Source: Macrostomum hystrix (Eukaryota > Platyhelminthes > Macrostomidae). From it: DNA of 64,000 bases. Every line of letters begins with the position of its first letter. Position 1 is the stretch's first letter. The stretch covers positions 3,410,001-3,474,000 of the forward strand of contig CATNEN010000008.1 in assembly GCA_950097015.1 (NCBI GenBank). Direction: 5' to 3'. Made by a program: the position numbers and the translations under genes. Under the pieces are notes generated by a model. It was not told where the DNA came from, made no database searches, and saw only the letters and a list, made by a program, of their open reading frames with translations. Shown here piece by piece: positions 57,101 through 64,000 of the stretch.

Positions 57101-60100
57101 TCTCCTCTCCTGTCCTCTCCTCTCCTGTCCTCCCCTCTCCTGTCCTGTCCTCTCCTGTCCTCTCCTGTCCTGTCCTGTCCTGTCCTCTCCTGTCCTGTCC
57201 TCTCCTGTCCTCTCCTGTCCTGTCCTGTCCTGTCCTCTCCTGTCCTCTCCTCTCCTGTCCTCTCCTGTCCTCTCCTGTCCTGTCCTCTCCTCTCCTCTCC
57301 TCTCCTGTCTTGTCAAATCCTCTCCTGTCCTCCCCTCTCCTGTCCTGTCCTCTCCTGTCCTTTCCTGTTCTGTCCTGTCCTGTCCTCTCCTGTCCTGTCC
57401 TCTCCTGTCCTCTCCTCTCCTGTCCTCTCCTGTCCTGTCCTCTCCTGTCTTGTCCTCTCCTCTCTTGTCCTCCCCTCTCCTGTCCTGTCCTGTCCTATCC
57501 TGTCCTCTCCTGTCCTGTCCTGTCCTGTCCTCTCCTGTCCTCTCCTGTCCTCTCCTCTCCTGTCCTCTCCTCTCCTGTCCTCCCCTCTCCTGTCCTGTCC
57601 TCTCCTGTCCTCTCCTGTCCTGTCCTGTCCTCTCCTCTCCTGTCCTGTCCTCTCCTCTCCTCTCCTCTCCTGTCTTGTCCTCTCCTCTCCTGTCCTCCCC
57701 TCTCCTGTCCTGTCCTGTCCTATCCTGTCCTCTCCTGTCCAGTCCTGTCCTGTCCTCTCCTGTCCTCTCCTGTCCTCTCCTCTCCTGTCCTCTCCTCTCC
57801 TGTCCTCCCCTCTCCTGTCCTGTCCTCTCCTGTCCTCTCCTGTCCTGTCCTGTCCTCTCCTCTCCTGTCCTGTCCTCTCCTCTCCTCTCCTCTCCTCTCC
57901 TGTCTTGTCCTCTCCTCTCCTGTCCTCCCCTCTCCTGTCCTGTCCTCTCCTCTCCTGTCCTGTCCTCTCCTGTCCTGTCCTGTCCTGTCCTCTCCTGTCC
58001 TGTCCTCTCCTGTCCTGTCCTCTCCTGTCCTCTCCTGTCCTCTCCTCTCCTGTCCTCCCCTCTCCTGTCCTCCCCTCTCCTGTCCTGTCCTCTCCTGTCC
58101 TCTCCTCTCCTCTCCTCGCCTCTCCTCTCCTCTCCTCTCCTTTCCTCTCCTCTCCTCTCCTCTCCTGTCCTCTCCTGTCCTCTCCTCTCCTGTCCTCCCC
58201 TCTCCTGTCCTGTCCTCTCCTGTCCTCTCCTGTCCCCTCCTCTCCTGTCCTGTCCTCTCCTCTCCTGTCCTCTCCTCTCCTGTCCTCTCCTGTCTTGTCC
58301 TCTCCTCTCCTGTCCTCCCCTCTCCTGTCCTGTCCTCTCCTGTCCTCTCCTGTCCTCTCCTCTCCTGTCCTCCCCTCTCCTGTCCTGTCCTCTCCTGTCC
58401 TCTCCTCTCCTCTCCTCGCCTCTCCTCTCCTGTCCTCTCCTGTCCTGTCCTCTCCTCTCCTGTCCTCTCCTCTCCTGTCCTGTCCTCTCCTGTCCTCTCC
58501 TGTCCTGTCCTCTCCTCTCCTGTCCTCCCCTCTCCTGTCCTGTCCTCTCCTGTCCTCTCCTCTCCTCTCCTCGCCTCTCCTCTCCTGTCCTCTCCTCTCC
58601 TGTCCTCTCCTCTCCTGTCCTCTCCTCTCCTGTCCTGTCCTCTCCTGTCCTCTCCTGTCCTGTCCTGTCCTCTCCTGTCCTCTCCTCTCCTGTCCTCTCC
58701 TGTCCTCTCCTCTCCTGTCCTCTCCTCTCCTGTCCTCTCCTGTCTTGTCCTCTCCTCTCCTGTCCTCCCCTCTCCTGTCCTGTCCTCTCCTGTCCTCTCC
58801 TGTCCTCTCCTCTCCTGTCCTCCCCTCTCCTGTCCTGTCCTCTCCTGTCCTCTCCTGTCCCCTCCTCTCCTGTCCTGTCCTCTCCTCTCCTGTCCTCTCC
58901 TCTCCTGTCCTCTCCTGTCTTGTCCTCTCCTCTCCTGTCCTCCCCTCTCCTGTCCTGTCCTCTCCTGTCCTCTCCTGTCCTCTCCTCTCCTGTCCTCCCC
59001 TCTCCTGTCCTGTCCTCTCCTGTCCTCTCCTCTCCTCTCCTCGCCTCTCCTATCCTCTCCTCTCCTCTCCTCTCCTCTCCTCTCCTTTCCTCTCCTCTCC
59101 TCTCCTCTCCTGTCCTCTCCTGTCCTGTCCTCTCCTCTCCTGTCCTCTCCTCTCCTGTCCTCTCCTGTCCTCTCCTCTCCTGTCCTCTCCTCTCCTGTCC
59201 TCTCCTCTCCTGTCCTGTCCTCTCCTGTCCTCTCCTCTCCTGTCCTCCCCTCTCCTGTCCTCCCCTCTCCTGTCCTGTCCTCTCCTGTCCTCTCCTCTCC
59301 TCTCCTCGCCTCTCCTCTCCTCTCCTCTCCTCTCCTCTCCTCTCCTTTCCTCTCCTCTCCTCTCCTCTCCTGTCCTCTCCTGTCCTGTCCTCTCCTCTCC
59401 TGTCCTCTCCTCTCCTGTCCTCTCCTGTCCTCTCCTCTCCTGTCCTCTCCTCTCCTGTCCTCTCCTCTCCTGTCCTGTCCTCTCCTGTCCTCTCCTGTCC
59501 TGTCCTGTCCTCTCCTGTCCTCTCCTCTCCTGTCCTCTCCTGTCCTCTCCTCTCCTGTCCTCTCCTCTCCTGTCCTCTCCTGTCTTGTCCTCTCCTCTCC
59601 TGTCCTCCCCTCTCCTGTCCTGTCCTCTCCTGTCCTCTCCTGTCCTCTCCTCTCCTGTCCTCCCCTCTCCTGTCCTGTCCTCTCCTGTCCTCTCCTGTCC
59701 CCTCCTCTCCTGTCCTGTCCTCTCCTCTCCTGTCCTCTCCTGTCTTGTCCTCTCCTCTCCTGTCCTCCCCTCTCCTGTCCTGTCCTCTCCTGTCCTCTCC
59801 TCTCCTGTCCTCTCCTGTCCCCTCCTCTCCTGTCCTGTCCTCTCCTCTCCTTAAAATCTCATTCATTGTCCAGTCTCCCTCACCTGCCTTTCCTTTCGCC
59901 TCTTACCCTTCATCCTCTGTTGATGCCGAGCCACCCCTGTAGGTCTGTGAATCTGGCATGAGTGACCGGATAATTAGCTTGCAGCTGCATTTTAGAATAG
60001 GCGAATGGTTCGCGTGTTCAGTTTGTTATTTCAAGTCAAGCATCCATTCGAGACGCGTGGCGGCATATTCACTTGCGCCACAGATGTTATCTTTCACTGC

Positions 60101-63100
60101 GGGTCCTGCCATTCTCTCACAAATGCTAAGTTTAGTTTGATAAAATAATTGTTTTCACTGAAAACCTATATCAGCCAATTAACTCTGTTCATACAGCTAA
60201 CCAAATTATCATTGTCTTTCTCGTTCGTTCGTGTATATTGCTGGACTTGTTTTAAAATGCTGACCGACAAGGGACCCAGCATTGACCCACTGCACTTTGG
60301 GGCATTTGATTCTATGCTTTTTTAACCTCTACTTATTTCTCTCTTCTGTTCATATCCTCTCTCTTCTCTCATCTAATTGTCTTTCCTCTCCTCGCCTGTC
60401 CTCTCCTCTCCTCTCCTCTCCTCTCCTGCCCTCTCCTCTCCTCACCTCTCCTCTCCTGCCCTCTCCTCTCCTCTCCTCTCCTCTCCTGTCCTCTCCTCTC
60501 CTCTCCTCACCTCTCCTCTCCTGTCCTCTCCTCTCCTCTCCTCTCCTGCCCTCTCCTCTCCTCTCCTCTCCTCTCCTGTCCTCTCCTGTCCTCTCCTCTC
60601 CTCACCTCTCCTCTCCTCTCCTCACCTCTCCTCTCCTGCCCTCTCCTCTCCTGTCCTCTCCTCTCCTGCCCTCTCCTCTCCTCTCCTCTCCTCTCCTGTC
60701 CTCTCCTCTCCTCTCCTCTCCTCACCTCTCCTCTCCTGTCCTCTCCTCTCCTCTCCTCTCCTGCCCTCTCCTCTCCTCACCTCTCCTCTCCTGCCCTCTC
60801 CTCTCCTGTCCTCTCCTCTCCTGCCCTCTCCTCTCCTCTCCTCTCCTCTCCTGCCCTCTCCTCTCCTCTCCTCTCCTGCCCTCTCCTCTCCTCTAATTTG
60901 ATAGATATGCTTTAAGCACAAGCCCACCACTGACCCCTGACCCATGTTCACATCAGATACAATACTTCAATAACGAAGCCATCTGCGAGCTCATCGACCG
61001 GCCGACCACTGGCCTGTTCGCGCTGCTAGACGAGACCTGCCTGCGGCCTGGACAGCTCACCGATCGCGAGTTCCTGGCCAGGTGCGAGCGGGAGTTCCAG
61101 CAGAAGCCCAGTCCGCACTTTGACAGTCGCAGGCTGACACCCGCTGACAAGGCCATGCAACACGAGAGGGACTTTCGCATCACCCACTATGCCGGAGCTG
61201 TGGTCTACTCCGTCGACAACTTCCTGGACAAGAACAAGGACACTCTGTACCAGGACTTCAAGCGCCTGCTGTACCGAAGGTGACTGTTGGACAGAATCAG
61301 TAACCTGTTAGACAGAATAAGTAACCTGTTACATAGAATCAGTAACCTGTTACACGGAATCAGTAACCTGTTACACAGAATCAGTAACCTGTTACACAGA
61401 ATCAGTAACCTGTTACACAGAATCAGTAACCTGTTACACAGAATCAGTAACCTGTTAGACAGAATCAGTAACCTGTTACACGGAATCAGTAACCTGTTAC
61501 ACAGAATCAGTCATCTGTTACACAGAATCAGTAACCTGTTAGACAGAATCAGTAACCTGTTACACAGAATCAGTAACCTGTTACACAGAATCAGTAACCT
61601 GTTACACAGAATCAGTAACCTGTTAGACAGAATCAGTAACCTGTTACACGGAATCAGTAACCTGTTACACAGAATCAGTCATCTGTTACACAGAATCAGT
61701 AACCTGTTAGACAGAATCAGTAACCTGTTAGACAGAATCAGTAACCTGTTACACAGAATCAGTAACCTGTTAGACAGAATCAGTAACCTGTTAGACAGAA
61801 TCAGTAACCTGTTACACAGGATCAGTAACCTGTTAGACAGAATCAGTAACCTGTTAGACAGAATCAGTAACCTGTTACACAGAATCAGTAACCTGTTACA
61901 CGGAATCAGTAACCTGTTAGACAGAATCAGTAACCTGTTACACGGAATCAGTAACCTGTTACACAGAATCAGTAACCTGTTAGACAGAATCAGTAACCTG
62001 TTACACAGAATCAGTAACCTGTTACACAGAATCAGTAACCTGTTACACAGAATCAGTAACCTGTTACACAGAATCAGTAACCTGTTACACAGAATCAGTA
62101 ACCTGTTACATAGAATCAGTAACATTTTAGGCAGTCGGCCAAATTCTATCAGAATGTTAAAAAGCAAAAATGATTCGCATCAGAATCAATTGCTTCTCAA
62201 AGTTCTTGTGTTGCAATTTGGCTTCAGGAAGCATTTCCATAAATGGAAACAAAAACCAAAAAACTCTTTTGCGCAGCTTCGCTTTAAGCGAAATTGCCTT
62301 GGAATAAAACAAAGAGTTTTAATTCTTTGGAGGCTCATTGCCAGCATGAAATGATTCACTAACAGCAAAGCCGCTGGTTCAACTTCGTCTCTCGCTACAA
62401 ATAGATTTTCCATCGAAACATTTCTTACGAACCAGAAACCTAAAAAAGCATGTCTGTGAACCAGTAAATGAACGAAGCTGTTACCTTTGAACACTGAAAT
62501 AAACCAACTTTATATCCGTAAACCCAAAAAAACTTAACCGTATTCTGTAAACCCCTAAATAAAATAATATAGATTAAAAAAATATACCAACACCATGTCC
62601 ATAAACCCAAAATAAACCAACCCCATGTCCATAAACCCAAAATAAACCAACCCCATGTCCATAAACCCAAAATAAACCAACCCCATGTCCATAAACCCAA
62701 AATAAACTGATTGTATGCCCAAAAACCCCTAAAATGAACCATTATTATGTCCATAAGCCCCCTAAGTAAACCATCCCATATCTATAAGCTCCAAAACAAG
62801 CCAGGCTTATGTCCATAAACCCCAAGCAAGCCAGGCTCATGTCCATAAACCCCAAGCAAGCCAGGCTCATGTCCATAAACCCCAAGCAAGCCAGGCTCAT
62901 GTCCTTAAACCCCAAGCAAGCCAGGCTCATGTCCATAAACCCCAAGCAAGCCAGGCTTATGTCCATAAACCCCAAGCAAGCCAGGCTTATGTCCATAAAC
63001 CCCAAGCAAGCCAGGCTCATGTCCTTAAACCCCAAGCAAGCCCCGGCTTATGTCCATAAACCCCAAGCAAGCCAGGCTTATGTCCATAAACCGCCAAGTC

Positions 63101-63647
63101 AGCCCCGGCTCTCCACCCAATCCGCAGCACTGACCGGCAGCTGTCCTCGCAGTGGCCGGAGGGTGCAGAATCAGCCAATCGGGTTCAGAAGCGGCCCCCC
63201 TCAGCAGGTCTGCTGTTCAAGCAGAGCATCCAGGCTCTGGTGCAGCGGCTGGCAGGAATGCGGCCTCACTATGTCCGCTGCCTGAAGCCGAACAGTTCCA
63301 AGCAGTCCGGCATATTCGATAGTCGCCTAGTGGAACACCAGGCCCGCTACCTCAACCTGCTGGAGAGTGCCCGGGTGCGCAGGGCGGGGTTCGCGATGCG
63401 CCTGCCCTACCAGTACTTCCTGCAGAGATACAAGCTGTGCGACTCGCCCGCCGTGTGGCCGAACCCGCCGCCCGGCATGCCGCTCAGAGATGCCGCCCGA
63501 AGCATCCTGGCCAGGCTGCAGTTGGACAGTGCAGATCGGGTTCGATACGGCCTCACCAAACTGTTTGTGCGCCATGCTAGGACCGTGTTCGCTCTGGAGC
63601 AGGCCCGGGTTCGAGCCCTGCCTGCTGTGGTCACCGTCATTCAGAAG
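48185..63647 (+). CDS. myo1-like: Class I unconventional myosin, Myo1d-like (motor domain; gene continues beyond the window)
   Basis: Exons 48185-48282, 49063-49428, 50010-50334, 50936-51046, 51146-51549, 51998-52112, 60957-61279 and 63128-63647 join in frame to 754 codons; the gene runs off the right edge. Motor landmarks: P-loop GESGSGKT (103-110), switch [11 protein letters not shown] (from 178), switch II DIYGFE (424-429), [31 protein letters not shown], an actin-loop segment [12 protein letters not shown], and [19 protein letters not shown]. The immediate start ([13 protein letters not shown]) and the absence of an SH3-like N-terminus fit class I; WPEG and the KRPPSAG loop resemble Myo1d. 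Such myosins link actin to membranes, and Myo1D sets left-right chirality in flies and vertebrates. IQ motifs and the TH1 tail must lie to the right. An Ala/Ser/Gly insertion follows the P-loop helix (about 127-140). Confidence 0.9.
48283..49062 (+). other. Myosin intron 1
   Basis: A 780-bp AT-rich intron with no exon. It holds the inverted copy of the GACATGACGACAATAGAATT word near 48756. Confidence 0.7.
49439..49675 (+). mobile_element. SINE family 1 copy D, truncated, in myosin intron 2
   Basis: The head is partly deleted (GTTGGTGGCAGAGC then GAGCTCGATTCTGCGG). The body matches to GCGTACAGTATCTGAGTG, after which the family 3' end is missing. It begins only about 10 bp after the splice donor at 49429. 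Confidence 0.8.
49676..50009 (+). other. Rest of myosin intron 2
   Basis: Unique apart from a few CTTGACC/GATTCGACC words near 49715-49790. No exon. Confidence 0.6.
50396..50592. repeat. 23-bp repeat, eight to nine copies, in myosin intron 3
   Basis: Units contain GTACATTCTATGTACATTCT followed by AAA. Each unit carries two GTACATTCT half-repeats. The array starts about 60 bp after the donor at 50335; 50593-50935 is unique. Confidence 0.95.
51556..51936. repeat. GGTCAGGTCAGATTGG repeat in myosin intron 5
   Basis: Irregular 15- to 21-bp units built from GGTCAG and ATTGGG. It begins within about 10 bp of the donor at 51550 and ends about 60 bp before the acceptor. It contains dozens of AGGTCA hexamers. 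Confidence 0.93.
52145..52697. repeat. 21-bp minisatellite, about 26 copies
   Basis: The unit is CCAATGTCTAACCAGCTGTC plus one C; variants are CAGCTG/CATCTG and TCTAACC/TCCAACC. It begins about 32 bp after the splice donor. Confidence 0.97.
53090..54250. repeat. 10-bp CTCTGCCATC/CTCTGCCTTC array
   Basis: About 115 decamers on a pyrimidine-rich strand, with multi-decamer blocks (such as the one with CTCTGGGATC) repeated near 53595, 53750 and 54120. Long open frames in all six directions are by-products. Confidence 0.97.
55037..59851. repeat. 4.8-kb TCCTC/TCCTG pentamer satellite
   Basis: Almost pure pentamers of TCCTC, TCCTG and TCCCC for 4.8 kb, with one strand nearly all pyrimidine. The rare marker TGTCTTGTCAAATCC recurs at about 55641, 56626 and 57307, so large blocks have been copied within the array. 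Open frames of 1670, 1385, 1339 and 1077 codons cross it and are not genes. Confidence 0.98.
60380..60895. repeat. Second TCCTC-type pentamer array
   Basis: The same pentamer theme with GCCC and ACCTC variants, separated from the larger array by 530 bp of unique DNA. It ends 61 bp before the acceptor of the next exon. Confidence 0.97.
61287..62128. repeat. 21-bp minisatellite, about 40 copies, in myosin intron 7
   Basis: The unit is AGAATCAGTAACCTGTTACA plus C; variants are GTTACAC/GTTAGAC. It begins 7 bp after the splice donor at 61280. GTAACCTGTTAC forms an inverted repeat in each unit. Confidence 0.97.
62129..62585 (+). other. Unique part of myosin intron 7
   Basis: No exon or element recognised between the two arrays of this intron. 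Confidence 0.6.
62586..63092. repeat. 30-bp CCATGTCCATAAACCC repeats, two sub-families
   Basis: Four units with CATGTCCATAAACCCAAAAT lie at 62586-62710, then about ten units with CATGTCCATAAACCCCAAGC and AAGCCAGG at 62800-63092. The shared core shows common origin. The array ends about 36 bp before the last exon in the window. Confidence 0.93.
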
Positions 63648-63659
63648 GTATTAGAAACT

Positions 63660-64000
63660 GGCGAGATGAAAGGAGCGGGGAGATGGAGATGAAGGGAGGG
63701 TGAGATGAAGGGACTGGCGAGAAGAAGGGACGGGGAGATAAATGGACGGGGAGATAAAGGGACGGGGAGATAAAGGGACCCGGAGATGAAGGGACGGGGA
63801 TATGAAGGGACGGGGAGATAAAGGGACCGGGAGATGAAGGGACGGGGAGATGAAGGGAGGGTGAGATGAAGAGCCGGGGAGATGAAGGGACGGGGAGATG
63901 AAGGGACGGGGAGATGAAGGGTCGGGGAGAAGAAGGGACGGGGAGATGAAGGGACGGGGAGATGAAGAGACGGGGAGATGAAGTGAGGGTGAGATGAAGG
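63660..64000. repeat. 16-bp GAGATGAAGGGACGGG array running off the right edge
   Basis: Purine-rich units with small variants start about 12 bp after the splice donor at 63648. The window ends inside the array, so its length is unknown. Confidence 0.95.

Larger units (their letters stand above)
52113..60956 (+). other. 8.8-kb myosin intron 6, mostly satellite
   Basis: One intron joins the exon ending KEGIQWEH to the exon starting IQYFNN, a junction continuous in all class I myosins. About 7 kb of it is four separate tandem arrays listed below. Unique spacers at 52700-53090, 54250-55036 and 59852-60380 show no exon. Confidence 0.85.

Noticed and set aside
54949-59961. Open frames of 1670, 1385 and 1339 codons (plus) and 1077 codons (minus)
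   Set aside because: They are translations of a TCCTC/TCCTG satellite inside a myosin intron. A pentamer lacking stop codons stays open in every frame; the products are pure Leu-Ser-Pro-Cys or Arg-Glu-Gly repeats.
61287-62354. 355-codon frame with a NLLHRIS heptad
   Set aside because: The 21-bp unit happens to be a multiple of three. It lies wholly within a myosin intron.

Overview
The window is animal nuclear DNA. Genes are split by GT-AG introns, coding exons are GC-richer than the AT-rich flanks, and the protein families (band 4.1 FERM, K50 homeodomain, MTA/NuRD, rhodopsin-type GPCR, class I myosin) are metazoan. Several tRNA-derived SINEs and non-LTR retrotransposon remnants are present. 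The unusual load of minisatellites would fit an invertebrate such as a free-living flatworm of the Macrostomum kind, but that placement is a guess; nothing seen fixes the phylum.

Layout, left to right. (1) 1.3-5.9 kb, plus strand: a four-exon band 4.1-like FERM gene with a very long Pro/Gln-rich N-terminus. (2) 10.0-11.3 kb, minus strand: a two-exon K50 homeobox gene, convergent with gene 1. (3) 14.7-20.7 kb, plus strand: a five-exon MTA gene (BAH, ELM2, SANT, GATA finger) behind a TATA box and a GGTCACGTGACC palindrome. (4) 23.4-31.0 kb, minus strand: a four-exon gene for a ZNFX1-type RNA helicase with an RGG-rich N-terminus, NFX1 zinc fingers and a C-terminal PARP catalytic domain. (5) 35.3-36.4 kb, plus strand: an intronless GPCR. 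(6) 39.2-45.7 kb, plus strand: a second helicase-PARP gene, inverted relative to gene 4 and nearly identical over most of its length. (7) 48.2 kb to beyond the right edge, plus strand: a class I myosin, closest in my reading to Myo1d, with an 8.8 kb pyrimidine-rich intron.

Much of the non-coding sequence is locus-specific tandem repeat, in about twenty different arrays. Many units are 30-32 bp long, and several arrays begin within a few tens of bases of a 5' splice site. Most of the long open frames outside the seven genes are stop-free translations of these arrays. SINEs, a 5'-truncated LINE nested in a SINE, small inverted-repeat elements and a stray 91 bp copy of helicase coding sequence lie between and inside the two helicase genes.

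The most interesting system is the inverted helicase-PARP pair. Each gene encodes an RNA-binding N-terminus, an SF1 helicase, NFX1 zinc fingers and a PARP domain with an intact His-Tyr-Glu triad. The pair has been homogenised in two long tracts, while the N-terminus and one 327 bp block of zinc fingers stay strongly divergent.
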